Assembly (NCBI GenBank): GCA_026192395.1 | Contig: WACF01000002.1 | Span: forward strand, 519,256-583,255 | Direction of reading: 5' to 3' | Length of the DNA stretch: 64,000 nucleotides | Source: Proteobacteria bacterium 005FR1 | GTDB taxonomy: Bacteria; Pseudomonadota; Gammaproteobacteria; Pseudomonadales; Cellvibrionaceae | Shown here: piece after piece, positions 39,977-53,059 of the stretch | How positions within the stretch are numbered: the stretch's first letter is position 1 | Layout: each line of letters begins with the position of its first letter | Notes under the pieces: generated by a model | Seen by the model: the letters and a program-made list of their open reading frames with translations, nothing else | What the model was told of the DNA's origin: nothing | The model's database searches: none | Translations under genes and position numbers: made by a program

Positions 39977-41347
39977 ATGGGCGGAATGAACGACAAGACT
40001 TCTCCATTTGATCCGCAGCAGCTTTGGCAGCGTCTCCAGACGCATTTGCCTGTGTCGCGCTGGCTGGTCGGTTTTAGCGGCGGACTGGATTCCACCGTGT
40101 TGCTGTCGGCATTGTTGTCTACACGTCCTGCACAGCCGATCATCGCCATTCATGTCAATCATTCGCTTTCAGAGAACGCGGAGGAGTGGCAAAGCCACTG
40201 CGAAGCGCTATGCCAGCAGTGGGGCGTGCACCTGGAAGTGGAGCGGGTGAAGGTGCAGCCAGCGGGCTTTGGCATCGAGGATGCCGCGCGCGAAGCCCGC
40301 TATGCAGCTTTCGCCCGGCACATGCAAGCGGGTGACTGCCTGCTGCTCGGCCACCATCGGGACGATCAGGCGGAAACCTTGTTGTTGCGCCTGATGCGAG
40401 GCGCCGGTCCGCGCGGGCTCGGCGGCATCGTTCGCGAGCGTTTCTTTGCGGGGGGCAAGCTTGTGCGGCCCCTGCTCGATTTCGAGCGGGCTGAGCTTGA
40501 GCATTTCGCCTGTCAGAGCGACCTGTCCTGGATCATCGATGAGAGCAACCTGGACGAACGCTTCGATCGCAATTTCGTCCGCCGTCGCGTGTTGCCTGTG
40601 CTGAGCGAGCGCTGGCCCGACTTCGGGCGGCGCTGGCAGCTGACCGCCGAAGCCTGCCAGGAGGCTGATCAACTGTGCCGTGATCTTGCCGAGCAGGACC
40701 TGCTCGACCTCGACGAAAACACCGCCCGAGGCGGATGGAGTCTGGACCGCAATCGACTGGCGAAACTGCCTGCCTACCGCCGCAACAATGTCTTGCGGGG
40801 CTGGGTGTTGGCGCGGCGATTCCCGGTCATGGAACGTCGGCACCTGGATGAAATTGAGCGGCAGTTCTTCACTGATGAGCCGGCCAGTGGCGCAATGGTG
40901 AAATGGTCGGGGACGGCGCTTGGCTATTTTCGTGATCGTCTGTATCTGATCAGCGCCCCCTTGGAAATGCCTGAGAGCACTCTGCAAGTGGACTGGAATC
41001 TGTCTTCGAATGAATTGCCGCTGCCCGACGGCAGCATCCTGCAGGCGATCCCTTCGGCGAGGGGCTTGCGCATGTCGGGGGCGAAGATAGAAGTGAAGTG
41101 GAGGCGGGGAGGGGAGCGCTGCCGGCCGTCCGGGCGGGCACATTCTCAGACGGTGAAGAAGCTGCTGCAGGAATACGGTCTCGAACCCTGGTGGCGCCAG
41201 CGGATTCCGCTTATCTATCTCGACGGGGAACTGGCCGCGGTCGGGGATCTGTGGATTTGTCACCCGTGCGTCACCGAGGAGGAAACCAGCGTCGCACTGC
41301 GCTGGCTCCCCGAGGGCAAGGGCGCCGGTTGGGCGCCCGCATTCTGA
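39977..41347 (+). CDS. tilS: tRNA(Ile)-lysidine synthetase
   Basis: ATP-dependent enzyme that attaches lysine to C34 of the CAU-anticodon isoleucine tRNA, which is essential for AUA decoding. The 456 residues have the PP-loop motif GFSGGLDST near the N-terminus, the HHRDDQAET motif, a helical linker and the C-terminal tRNA-binding domain (RLPSGRAHSQTVKKLLQEYG-like RCRPSGRAHSQTVKKLL). I chose ATG 39977; ATG 39986 is possible but its ribosome site would be too close. The far upstream start at 39893 overlaps the divergent peptidase promoter. Confidence 0.93.
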   Translation: MGGMNDKTSPFDPQQLWQRLQTHLPVSRWLVGFSGGLDSTVLLSALLSTRPAQPIIAIHVNHSLSENAEEWQSHCEALCQQWGVHLEVERVKVQPAGFGIEDAAREARYAAFARHMQAGDCLLLGHHRDDQAETLLLRLMRGAGPRGLGGIVRERFFAGGKLVRPLLDFERAELEHFACQSDLSWIIDESNLDERFDRNFVRRRVLPVLSERWPDFGRRWQLTAEACQEADQLCRDLAEQDLLDLDENTARGGWSLDRNRLAKLPAYRRNNVLRGWVLARRFPVMERRHLDEIERQFFTDEPASGAMVKWSGTALGYFRDRLYLISAPLEMPESTLQVDWNLSSNELPLPDGSILQAIPSARGLRMSGAKIEVKWRRGGERCRPSGRAHSQTVKKLLQEYGLEPWWRQRIPLIYLDGELAAVGDLWICHPCVTEEETSVALRWLPEGKGAGWAPAF

Positions 41348-41770
41348 TTAGCTGCGGTGACGTACGGCTTCGGTTCGATAACCCCAGCCGAAGTAGGCGG
41401 CGACACCGGCCAGAACGATGTGGAGCCAAATGTCGTTACCGTGCAGGGGCACCAGTCCGAAAGTGGTCTGCAGAACTGGAAAGAAGCCCATGATGGCGAA
41501 AATCGCATAGATCACAGCAACCGCCTGGGCGTAGGCACGTGACTTGGGAATACTGCGCCAGACTGCCAGACCCCAGATGCCGAAGATCAAATGCACGATG
41601 TTGTGCAGCACGTTCACCGGGAACAGACCGAACAGGTAACCTGACCCGGCTTCGACGGCCAGACCGGGCTCGGCAATGCCATAAGGTGAAACTAGAAAAG
41701 GGATAAAGCCGGCGATGCCAATGATGGCGAAGACGACGCCGTAGACCAGTGCGAAGTAGCGGATACCCAT
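41348..41770 (-). CDS. DUF4383-type membrane protein
   Basis: Small integral membrane protein of 140 residues with four predicted helices (about 5-27, 52-72, 83-103, 113-130). The arrangement VNVLHNIVHLIFGIWGLAVW between helices is typical of DUF4383. Function is unknown for the family. It is convergent with tilS with no spacer and has a GGAGG ribosome site. Distant resemblance to small respiratory anchor proteins is not strong enough to assign a role. Confidence 0.78.
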   Translation of the reverse strand: MGIRYFALVYGVVFAIIGIAGFIPFLVSPYGIAEPGLAVEAGSGYLFGLFPVNVLHNIVHLIFGIWGLAVWRSIPKSRAYAQAVAVIYAIFAIMGFFPVLQTTFGLVPLHGNDIWLHIVLAGVAAYFGWGYRTEAVRHRS

Positions 41771-42152
41771 TGTGAGACCTCCTTGTGACGAACACGACGA
41801 ACGCCGGGGTTTTCCGGCGCCCCATGCTGCTCAATTTGACTGGAGCGGGGAAAGGGAGTTCAGAAAATCGCCAACTTGCTGAGATCCGCAGGCCCGGGAG
41901 CGGCCGATGGCGGGTGTATTTTCAATTGAGGCAAAACTGCCTTTCTGGTAATCTGACGTCCCATCTCGAGTACGAATAGCAGCGCGGGTCCAGCCAGGTA
42001 ATCTCCCGGTTTTTCAAGCACTTGGCTCGTTTGATTCCAGGCGCGCTGCTCTACCACTCCTTCCGAACAATAGTCCTGTCTGCCTGCCCTAGGGCTGCGC
42101 GATTATTGAAGCTGTTTCGTTCGTCCACAACCGTGCATTAGAAAGGGCCTAA
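41771..42152. other. Intergenic region upstream of pyrG
   Basis: No gene or RNA is recognised in these 382 bp. The pyrG promoter should lie here, but I found no convincing paired boxes. A short A-rich stretch precedes the pyrG start (GAAAGGGCCTAA). Confidence 0.4.
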
Positions 42153-44659
<2,507 letters not shown>

Positions 44660-44662
44660 TGA

Positions 44663-46054
<1,392 letters not shown>

Positions 46055-46071
46055 TTGCCTGCCGTGATTCT

Positions 46072-46395
46072 ATGAAATGGCTCATTGCAGCGCTCGTCGT
46101 TTGCTTGTTTTTTTTGCAGTACCGCCTCTGGATCGGCGAGGGGAGCCTCGCCGAAGTGGTTCAGCTGCAGCGGGAGATTGCAGAACAGCAAACCGAAATC
46201 GAGCGGCTGCAGGAGCGCAATAGAATCCTGGCTTTGGAAGTGCGTGAACTCAAAACCGGTCTCGATACGCTCGAGGAACGTGCCCGCAGCGAAATGGGAA
46301 TGATCAAGGAAGGTGAAACCTTCTATCTGGTGATCGAACCGGAGCAGGCTGCGAAGCGCCCGGCAGCGAAACCGGCGGACCGGGAAAACCAATGA
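46072..46395 (+). CDS. ftsB: Cell division protein FtsB
   Basis: Bitopic divisome protein of 107 residues that pairs with FtsL and FtsQ. A single N-terminal membrane helix (residues 3-19, WLIAALVVCLFFLQYRL) is followed by a periplasmic coiled coil (about 28-70, QREIAEQQTEIERLQERNRI). It then has the conserved EERARSEMGMIKEGETFY motif. The charged tail is longer than in E. coli. It overlaps ispD by 4 bp and follows eno, as in relatives. Confidence 0.93.
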   Translation: MKWLIAALVVCLFFLQYRLWIGEGSLAEVVQLQREIAEQQTEIERLQERNRILALEVRELKTGLDTLEERARSEMGMIKEGETFYLVIEPEQAAKRPAAKPADRENQ

Positions 46396-47129
46396 GCGGC
46401 GCTGCTGATTTCTGGGCCATTGTCCCCGCTGCCGGCGTTGGTCGCCGGATGCAGCAAAGCGCTTCCAACAATCGTCCCAAGCAGTATCTTCCTTTGCTCG
46501 ACAAAACTGTCATCGAGCATTCCCTCCATCGTCTTCTGTCGCTGTCGCAACTGCGCCAAGTCGTGGTTGCGCTGAGCCCGGACGACCCGCACTGGGACAC
46601 GCTGGAAGTCAGTAGCGATTCGCGGGTGGAGCGAGTCGCTGGTGGAGAAGAGCGGCATGTCTCCGTCTTCAATGCGCTGAAGGCGCTCGCCGACCGTGCC
46701 GCCGAGCACGACTGGGTGCTGGTTCACGATGCGGTGCGCCCCTGTGTATCTCCCGCGTGTATTCGCAGGCTGATGGACAATCTCGAGACTCATCCGGTGG
46801 GTGGTCTGCTCGGCTATCCCTTGGCGGACACACTGAAGAAGGTGGACCAGGCGGGTGCGGTCGAGCGCACCGTCGATCGCACCGGCATGTGGGCTGCCGC
46901 CACGCCGCAAATGTTTCGCTACGGCACACTGATGAAGGCTCTGGAAGCGTTCATCGCCGAAGGACGCCTCCCGACGGACGAGGCCATGGCTGTGGAAAGT
47001 TTCGGATTGCGGCCGCAAATGGTGGCGGGCCGGCGGGATAATATCAAGATTACTGTGCCGGGAGACCTGGAGCTGGCGACAGTCATTATCAATGCCCAGG
47101 CATCTGGCCCCGAACCCGAGGAACACTGA
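46392..47129 (+). CDS. ispD: 2-C-methyl-D-erythritol 4-phosphate cytidylyltransferase
   Basis: Third step of the MEP isoprenoid pathway: joins CTP to MEP. The 245 residues have the nucleotidyltransferase start [14 protein letters not shown], the lysine in [23 protein letters not shown] and the C-terminal [14 protein letters not shown] 46392 overlaps the ftsB end. ispF follows with 1 bp between stop and start. Confidence 0.95.
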   Translation: MSGAADFWAIVPAAGVGRRMQQSASNNRPKQYLPLLDKTVIEHSLHRLLSLSQLRQVVVALSPDDPHWDTLEVSSDSRVERVAGGEERHVSVFNALKALADRAAEHDWVLVHDAVRPCVSPACIRRLMDNLETHPVGGLLGYPLADTLKKVDQAGAVERTVDRTGMWAAATPQMFRYGTLMKALEAFIAEGRLPTDEAMAVESFGLRPQMVAGRRDNIKITVPGDLELATVIINAQASGPEPEEH

Positions 47130-47130
47130 T

Positions 47131-47607
47131 ATGCGCATTGGCCAGGGCTTCGATGCCCACCGTTTTGGCCCCGGCGACAAGATCATCATCGGTGGCGTGG
47201 TGATTCCGCACGAGAAGGGATTGGTCGCACACTCCGACGGCGACGTCCTGCTGCATGCCATTGCCGATGCGCTTCTGGGCGCACTCGCGCTCGGCGACAT
47301 TGGCAAGCACTTCCCCGACACAGATCCCCAATACCGCGGCGCCAATAGTCGCACCTTGCTTCAGCTGGTGACGGCGAAAGTTCGCGCCGCCGGCTGGCGG
47401 GTGGAAAACTGCGATTCGACGGTCATTGCCCAGCGACCCAAGATGGCGCCGCATATCGAGACCATGCGCAGCAACATTGCCGAAGATCTCGGCGTAACCG
47501 CCGACCAGGTGAGTGTGAAAGCCACCACCACCGAAAAGATGGGCTTTACTGGCCGCGAAGAAGGTATCGCCGCCCAGGCCGCCGTGTTGCTGAGTCGCCA
47601 TCCTTGA
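47131..47607 (+). CDS. ispF: 2-C-methyl-D-erythritol 2,4-cyclodiphosphate synthase
   Basis: Forms the cyclic diphosphate in the MEP pathway as a zinc-dependent trimer. The 158 residues include the zinc ligands in GQGFDAHRF (D and H near residues 8-10) and the later histidine in [14 protein letters not shown]. The C-terminal motif is [22 protein letters not shown] 47131 is the family start. The stop overlaps the TTG start of truD. Confidence 0.95.
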   Translation: MRIGQGFDAHRFGPGDKIIIGGVVIPHEKGLVAHSDGDVLLHAIADALLGALALGDIGKHFPDTDPQYRGANSRTLLQLVTAKVRAAGWRVENCDSTVIAQRPKMAPHIETMRSNIAEDLGVTADQVSVKATTTEKMGFTGREEGIAAQAAVLLSRHP

Positions 47608-48581
47608 CCATCGCTGATAACCAGTACCCACTCGATTTTGCCTTTGCCTGCGGCGAGCCGACGGCGCGTGCCTTTTTTCGCACCGAGCCGGAAGATTTTC
47701 AGGTGGATGAAGATCTTGGCTTCGTCCCCACTGGCGAGGGCGAGCATGTCTACCTGCAGATTCGCAAACGCAATCAGAACACGATGTGGATCGCCAAGCA
47801 GCTCGCGCGCTTTTGCGGCGTAGAGAGCATGGACGTAGGCTATTGCGGCCTCAAGGATCGCAACGCGGTCACCACTCAGTGGTTCAGCATCTATCTGCCG
47901 AAGGGTCCGGTACCGAACTGGTCGGATTTTGCCGTTGAAGGAACTGAGCTGCTCACCATCACCCGTCACGTCCGCAAGCTCAAGCCGGGTGCTCACCGGA
48001 GTAACCACTTCGTCATTCGGCTGCGCGAGCTTGTTGACGACCTTGGCGTTCGGCTCGAGAAGGTGCCCGATGGTGTTCCCAATTATTTTGGCGAGCAGCG
48101 TTTCGGCATCGGTGGTGGCAACTTGATCGAAGCGGAGCGTTTACTGGTCGGCGGAGTAAAGATAAAGAATCGGAAGCAGCGAGGCCTGATAATGTCAGCT
48201 GCTCGCTCCTATCTGTTCAACCGCGTGCTCTCCACTCGAGTGGAGGAGGGCAGCTGGCGGCAATTGCTGGAAGGCGATGTGGGCGATGTGCCAACCGGTC
48301 CTCTGTGGGGCAGAGGGCGTTTGCCGGTCAGCGGGCAAACCGCGGCCGTGGAGTCGCGAGTCCTGGCGCCCTTACATTCCTGGTGCGAAGGTCTGGAGCA
48401 CGTGGGTTTGCAGCAGGAGCGCAGGGCCACTGTCTGCATACCGCAGCAGTTTGCGGCTCAATGGCAAGGCCATGATTTACAGCTAAGCTTCGGGCTTGCC
48501 CCCGGGCAATATGCAACGGCCGTTCTTAGGGAAATCTGCAGACTGGAAGCGGCAGACAGCGCTGGTGACCTGTCGCTGTAG
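47604..48581 (+). CDS. truD: tRNA pseudouridine(13) synthase
   Basis: Makes pseudouridine at position 13 of tRNA(Glu). The 325 residues match TruD: the conserved opening [16 protein letters not shown], catalytic aspartate in [29 protein letters not shown] and [12 protein letters not shown]. The start is TTG 47604, inside the ispF stop (TTGA), the only start that gives the full family N-terminus; weak initiation with coupling to ispF is likely. Confidence 0.93.
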   Translation: MTIADNQYPLDFAFACGEPTARAFFRTEPEDFQVDEDLGFVPTGEGEHVYLQIRKRNQNTMWIAKQLARFCGVESMDVGYCGLKDRNAVTTQWFSIYLPKGPVPNWSDFAVEGTELLTITRHVRKLKPGAHRSNHFVIRLRELVDDLGVRLEKVPDGVPNYFGEQRFGIGGGNLIEAERLLVGGVKIKNRKQRGLIMSAARSYLFNRVLSTRVEEGSWRQLLEGDVGDVPTGPLWGRGRLPVSGQTAAVESRVLAPLHSWCEGLEHVGLQQERRATVCIPQQFAAQWQGHDLQLSFGLAPGQYATAVLREICRLEAADSAGDLSL

Positions 48582-48724
48582 TCCACCTATAACATTCCAC
48601 CTATAATACGGGCGTGCAGGGTGCTGGCAGGCTGCTATGCAATTCGCACGTTTTTGGCCCGGAGTCGGGCCACACCTTTTGGGGAGATCTGGGTTTGAGT
48701 CAGTTGAATTTGGCCGGTGTCGGT

Positions 48725-49366
48725 ATGACCTCGGAACGCACCCGGGTGCGTCTGGTGAATCGCCTGCGGGAACAGGGCGTGAGCAATAACCGGGTTCTGG
48801 ATTGTATCCGTGAAACTCCCCGTCACCTGTTCCTCGACGAGGCGCTTGCCCACCGCGCCTATGAAGACAGCGCGCTGCCGATCGGCTACGGCCAGACCCT
48901 CTCGCAGCCCTACATTGTTGCGCGCATGACGGAGATCCTGATGGCCTCCGCCGTCAGTCTCGACCGCGTACTGGAAGTGGGCACCGGTTCGGGCTACCAG
49001 ACTTCAATCCTCGCCCAGCTGGCGGGGGAAGTTTATAGCGTCGAGCGCATCAAGCCGCTGCAGGACAAGGCTCGCACACGCTTGCGCAACCTGGGTTTGC
49101 GCAACGTCCACCTGCATCACGCGGACGGTGGTTTCGGCTGGCCCGAAAAAGGCCCGTTTACCGCCATTCTTTCCACCGCGGCGCCGCGCGAGGTGCCCCG
49201 CGACTTGCTGACCCAGTTGGCTCCTGGCGGAGCCTTGGTCATTCCCGTCGGCGATGAAGTACAACAGCTGACACTGATCATCCGCGATGACGAAAACGAC
49301 CGCTTCATCACCCAGAAGTTGGAGCCGGTCAAGTTCGTACCCCTCTTATCCGGTACCACCCGCTAA
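48725..49366 (+). CDS. pcm: Protein-L-isoaspartate O-methyltransferase
   Basis: Repairs isoaspartyl residues in ageing proteins with S-adenosylmethionine. The 213 residues match the family, with the SAM motif [18 protein letters not shown] and the conserved [20 protein letters not shown] placed the start at ATG 48725 ([10 protein letters not shown]). A TTG at 48704 would add seven residues (NLAGVG) seen in some relatives. In most gammaproteobacteria surE precedes this gene; here the 143 bp after truD hold no surE. It overlaps the DUF368 gene by one base. Confidence 0.93.
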   Translation: MTSERTRVRLVNRLREQGVSNNRVLDCIRETPRHLFLDEALAHRAYEDSALPIGYGQTLSQPYIVARMTEILMASAVSLDRVLEVGTGSGYQTSILAQLAGEVYSVERIKPLQDKARTRLRNLGLRNVHLHHADGGFGWPEKGPFTAILSTAAPREVPRDLLTQLAPGGALVIPVGDEVQQLTLIIRDDENDRFITQKLEPVKFVPLLSGTTR

Positions 49367-50322
49367 TGGCTTTGTTCAGTGGAATGCGCCGTTACCTGGT
49401 GTTGCTTCTCAAGGGTATGGCCATGGGAGCGGCGGATGTCGTTCCCGGCGTTTCTGGCGGTACGATTGCTTTCATTTCCGGCATCTACGAAGAGCTGATC
49501 GAATCGCTGCGAAAGATCGACCTGGGCGCACTCCGTGAGCTGCGCCAGGGAGGTCTGCTGGCTGCCTGGAAGCACATTAACGGCAATTTCCTGCTGGCGG
49601 TCTTTGCTGGTGTGGGCATCAGCCTCCTGTCGCTGGCGAGAATCATCGGCTATGCGATGGAAACCTGGCCGGTGCTGGTCTGGGCTCTGTTTTTTGGCCT
49701 TATCTGCGCGTCGATAGCTTTTGTCGCGCGGCAGCTGGAACGCTGGCGAGCGGCGGAGTTCATCTGCCTAGCGCTGGGGGCTGCAGCGGCTTTCGGCATT
49801 GCTCTGGCGAATCCCGCTCAATCGCCGGACAGCTGGTGGATGTTGATGATTGGCGGGGCAGTTGCGATCTGCGCGATGATCTTGCCGGGTATTTCCGGCA
49901 GCTTCATTTTGCTGTTGATGGGGCTTTATTCCACCTTTCTGCAGGCGATCAGCGGCTTTGACGTGATTAAGCTCGCCAGTTTCGGAGTGGGTTGCGTCCT
50001 GGGGCTGCTGGCCTTTTCCCATGTACTATCCTGGCTTCTGAGGCATTATCACGGCCCCACGCTGGCCACTCTGACCGGCTTCCTGATCGGGTCTTTGCAG
50101 ATGATCTGGCCGTGGAAGCACACCGTGCAGTTCTATGAGAACCGCCACGGCGAGATGGAGCCGCTGGTCCAGGAGAACGTCTCGCCCTGGGAATATGCCA
50201 GCCTGCTGGGTGAAGATCCGCAGGTCGCGGGTGCGATTCTGGCCGCGGTACTTGGCGCCGCATTGGTATTAGGATTGGAACTTATTGCCCAAAAAGGTCA
50301 CATTCGGAATAAGGCTTCTTAA
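49366..50322 (+). CDS. DUF368 membrane protein (PopT-like undecaprenyl-phosphate translocase)
   Basis: Polytopic inner-membrane protein of 318 residues with about eight to nine hydrophobic helices. The family signature GAADVVPGVSGGTIAFISGIYEEL is near the N-terminus (about 20-43), and the second half repeats the fold with ILPGISGSFILLLMGLY. DUF368 proteins have been linked experimentally to recycling undecaprenyl phosphate across the membrane in other bacteria; the function here is by family. It starts on the pcm stop (TAATG), in a place not occupied in E. coli. Confidence 0.88.
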   Translation: MALFSGMRRYLVLLLKGMAMGAADVVPGVSGGTIAFISGIYEELIESLRKIDLGALRELRQGGLLAAWKHINGNFLLAVFAGVGISLLSLARIIGYAMETWPVLVWALFFGLICASIAFVARQLERWRAAEFICLALGAAAAFGIALANPAQSPDSWWMLMIGGAVAICAMILPGISGSFILLLMGLYSTFLQAISGFDVIKLASFGVGCVLGLLAFSHVLSWLLRHYHGPTLATLTGFLIGSLQMIWPWKHTVQFYENRHGEMEPLVQENVSPWEYASLLGEDPQVAGAILAAVLGAALVLGLELIAQKGHIRNKAS

Positions 50323-50472
50323 GGCCGAAGTTGTTGACTTTTTAGACTTGGCGCGCAATTCGTGATAGTCGGTGATTTCGCTTAGACGAATTATTAATAA
50401 AAACGGTTTTCAGGCCGAAGGCGAATGCTAACGTTGGCCGAAAAATGCTCCAGACGTCGAGGGAATATCCAA

Positions 50473-51252
50473 GTGCGATTCGTCACCGGGCCGAAGCGCT
50501 TGCTGCGGGAAATGGTCAAAATATTGACCGTTCTTGCTCTGACCGCATGTAGTGGACCTGACTACCGCGCGCCCGTAGATGCCCTGGCCCAACCCCCCAG
50601 CAAAAAGATCACCTATCACACCGTCGCCCGGGGCGAAACCCTGTATTCCATCGCTTGGCGTTACAATCTCGACGTCAGGAGTTTGGCGCGAGCAAATGGC
50701 ATCGCCGAGCCCTACCTCATCTATCCGGGTCAGCAGGTTAACCTCGACTTACGTCAGAACCCGCCGCCCAAGCGGGATTCTCCCCCGGTGAAAACCGAGC
50801 AAAGCGCTCAGGTTTCTGGGCGTTCAACTTCCCGGCCACCCTCTCAACCTCAACCGAACCCTAGCGAGACGCAGCGGTCAGAGCTCGTCTGGCGCTGGCC
50901 GGTGAGTGGCACAATTCTGACTGGATTCTCTGGAGCTCAGGCTCTTAATAAGGGTATTGATATTGGCGCTAAAAAGGGAGAACCTGTCGTCGCTGCTGAG
51001 TCGGGGACGGTGGTCTACGCAGGCAACGGACTCCGCGGCTATGGCAATTTGCTGATAATCAAGCATAACGATAGTTATCTCAGCGCCTATGCCCACAACA
51101 ATAAGCTCATGGTGGCAGAAGGGGATCTGGTAAGGGCTGGGCAGCAGATTGCTGAAGTAGGTTCAAGCGGTACCAATGTCGATAAGCTTCATTTCGAAAT
51201 CCGTCACGATGGAAAGCCCGTGGATCCTCTGCGGTATTTGCCTCGTCGGTGA
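50473..51252 (+). CDS. nlpD: NlpD-type lipoprotein with LysM and LytM domains
   Basis: Outer-membrane lipoprotein that activates amidase-mediated septal cleavage. The lipobox is LTAC (cysteine about residue 26 from the GTG start). LysM covers YHTVARGETLYSIAWRYNL, followed by a proline-rich linker and a LytM/M23 domain (GIDIGAKKGEPVVAAESG to VDKLHFEIR). The zinc-site histidine before GID is replaced by N and the first H of HLH by K, as in non-catalytic NlpD. I prefer GTG 50473; the ATG at 50425 makes an overlong signal region and ATG 50512 leaves too short a signal. It precedes rpoS, as expected. Confidence 0.88.
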   Translation: MRFVTGPKRLLREMVKILTVLALTACSGPDYRAPVDALAQPPSKKITYHTVARGETLYSIAWRYNLDVRSLARANGIAEPYLIYPGQQVNLDLRQNPPPKRDSPPVKTEQSAQVSGRSTSRPPSQPQPNPSETQRSELVWRWPVSGTILTGFSGAQALNKGIDIGAKKGEPVVAAESGTVVYAGNGLRGYGNLLIIKHNDSYLSAYAHNNKLMVAEGDLVRAGQQIAEVGSSGTNVDKLHFEIRHDGKPVDPLRYLPRR

Positions 51253-51283
51253 GCTCTCGTCGGTGAGCTCTCGTCGGTGAGAA
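51242..51283 (+). repeat. 14-bp tandem repeat across the nlpD stop
   Basis: CTCGTCGGTGAGCT is repeated at 51242-51255 and 51256-51269, and the third copy at 51270-51283 ends GAGAA. The nlpD stop (TGA 51250-51252) is in the first copy. The repeats look like slippage products and would not alter the protein. Confidence 0.85.
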
Positions 51284-51471
51284 AGAAGCTTGGCCATCAA
51301 AACCAGAATTGCGGCTGTTAAGCTGCGTGGCAACAGGTACACAGCTCGCAGACTACTGAAAAACCATTGCAAGGGTTTTTCAACAGGCTGCTTGAGAGAT
51401 TAAACGGGGCATGTGGGGCGGCGGAGACGCCAAATTACGAACAACCGAAAATACTCACAGGGCTAAGAACG

Positions 51472-52491
51472 ATGGCAGCACAACAGAGAGAGATCGACAC
51501 GTATCTGGCAGACGAGGAAGCAAACGTTTACCAGGACTTCCCCCTCGAAGACGAGGCGGATTCTGACGAGGATGTCGAACTGAGCGAGTCGAAATCTTCC
51601 GACGCATCACAAGGACCGGGGCGGTATGCTGAAACCGCGGAAAAGGTCCAGAAAAGTCTGGATGCCACCCAGCTTTACCTCAACGAGATCGGCTTTTCCC
51701 CACTACTGAGTGCGGAAGAAGAAGTCTATTTTGCACGGCGCGCGCTGAAGGGATGCGATGCCTCCCGCAAGCGCATGATCGAAAGTAACCTGCGATTGGT
51801 GGTCAAGATCGCCCGCCGCTATGTGAATCGCGGTCTGGCGCTGCTGGACCTGATTGAAGAAGGCAACCTGGGACTGATCCGCGCGGTTGAGAAGTTTGAT
51901 CCGGAGCGCGGATTTCGTTTCTCCACCTATGCCACCTGGTGGATTCGCCAGACCATCGAGCGGGCGATCATGAATCAGACCCGCACCATTCGCCTTCCCA
52001 TTCACGTGGTGAAGGAACTGAACGTATACCTGCGCGCAGCTCGCGAGCTGGCGCAAAAACTGGATCAGGAGCCCAGCCCGGAGGATATTGCCGAGCTGCT
52101 CGACAAGCCCGTCGATGACGTCAAGCGCATGCTGGGCCTCAACGAGCGAGTGACCTCCGTGGACGTGCCCGTCGGTCCGTCTTCCGACAAAATGCTGGTG
52201 GACACCATCCCGGATCAGAACGTCTCCGACCCGGCGACGCTCCTCCAGGACAGCGACCTGAGCGCGAGCATCGATGACTGGCTGCTGGAACTCACCGAAA
52301 AGCAGCGCGAAGTCGTCGCTCGCCGCTTTGGCCTGCGCGGTTATGAGATGAGTACCCTGGAAGAGGTGGGTCGCGAAATCGGGCTAACCCGCGAGCGTGT
52401 CCGTCAGATCCAGGTGGAAGCCCTGAAGCGCCTGCGCGATATCCTCGAAAAGCAGGGCCTGAACGGTGAAGCGCTGTTTAGTGGGAATTAA
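51472..52491 (+). CDS. rpoS: RNA polymerase sigma factor RpoS
   Basis: Stationary-phase and general stress sigma factor. The 339 residues include an acidic N-terminus (about 1-60) and region 1.2 ([13 protein letters not shown]). Region 2 reads [20 protein letters not shown] then [16 protein letters not shown]. Region 3 and region 4 follow, with the helix-turn-helix [23 protein letters not shown] 51472 follows AGGGCTAAG; the in-frame extension to 51367 is not conserved in the family. Its main promoter in relatives lies inside nlpD. Confidence 0.96.
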   Translation: MAAQQREIDTYLADEEANVYQDFPLEDEADSDEDVELSESKSSDASQGPGRYAETAEKVQKSLDATQLYLNEIGFSPLLSAEEEVYFARRALKGCDASRKRMIESNLRLVVKIARRYVNRGLALLDLIEEGNLGLIRAVEKFDPERGFRFSTYATWWIRQTIERAIMNQTRTIRLPIHVVKELNVYLRAARELAQKLDQEPSPEDIAELLDKPVDDVKRMLGLNERVTSVDVPVGPSSDKMLVDTIPDQNVSDPATLLQDSDLSASIDDWLLELTEKQREVVARRFGLRGYEMSTLEEVGREIGLTRERVRQIQVEALKRLRDILEKQGLNGEALFSGN

Positions 52492-52550
52492 GGTCTAGCG
52501 AACAGGGGCGGCGCTTCGGTGCCGCCACCTTCTCCACCAGATTCGCCAGA

Positions 52551-52586
52551 CACAAAAAAAGCCGCTGATTTGCGGCTTTTTTTGTG
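52551..52586. terminator. Bidirectional terminator between rpoS and fdxA
   Basis: CACAAAAAAAGCCGC (52551-52565) and its inverse (52572-52586) make a stem with A- and T-runs on both sides, suited to both convergent genes. A second hairpin with a TTCG loop lies at 52506-52528. Confidence 0.9.
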
Positions 52587-52606
52587 GGCGACAGATCGTC
52601 AGCGAC

Positions 52607-52951
52607 TCAGAGATCCACGTCGTCCGGAACACCTTCCAGGTACTGGCGCTTGTTCTCGACACCGTCCCATTCCTCGGCCTCGGGCAGCGCCGGCTTCTTC
52701 TCGGTAATGTTCGGCCAGACTTCCGCCAGCTTGGCATTGATGTCGAGATAGTCGGTCTGATCGGCCGGCAATTCGTCTTCCGAGAAAATCGCGTTCACCG
52801 GACATTCGGGTTCGCAGAGCGCGCAGTCGATACACTCGTCCGGGTGAATCACCAGGAAATTGGGCCCCTCGTAAAAACAATCTACCGGGCACACCTCCAC
52901 ACAGTCTGTGTGCTTACACTTGATGCAGTTGTCTCCCACCACAAAGGTCAT
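52607..52951 (-). CDS. fdxA: Ferredoxin FdxA (7Fe type)
   Basis: Small cytoplasmic electron carrier of 114 residues. Cysteines C9, C12, C17, C21 and C25, then C40, C43, C46 and C50 form the 3Fe-4S/4Fe-4S pattern of Azotobacter FdI-like ferredoxins ([13 protein letters not shown] and [14 protein letters not shown]). The C-terminal acidic region is typical. The rpoS-fdxA-mutS order is the same as in Pseudomonas. Start ATG with a GGAGG site on the minus strand. Confidence 0.96.
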   Translation of the reverse strand: MTFVVGDNCIKCKHTDCVEVCPVDCFYEGPNFLVIHPDECIDCALCEPECPVNAIFSEDELPADQTDYLDINAKLAEVWPNITEKKPALPEAEEWDGVENKRQYLEGVPDDVDL

Positions 52952-53059
52952 GCTCTGGAACCTCCATCGAAAAATTCAAGGGGCGCATTCTAGCAGAAAC
53001 GCCCGCCGATACTAGATTTGGCGGCGGGGCTGCTTATTGCTTCTGGTTTGGTTCTTAGA

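Noticed and set aside
50334..50362. TTGACT near the end of DUF368 as an nlpD promoter -35
   Set aside because: No acceptable -10 box at 16-18 bp.
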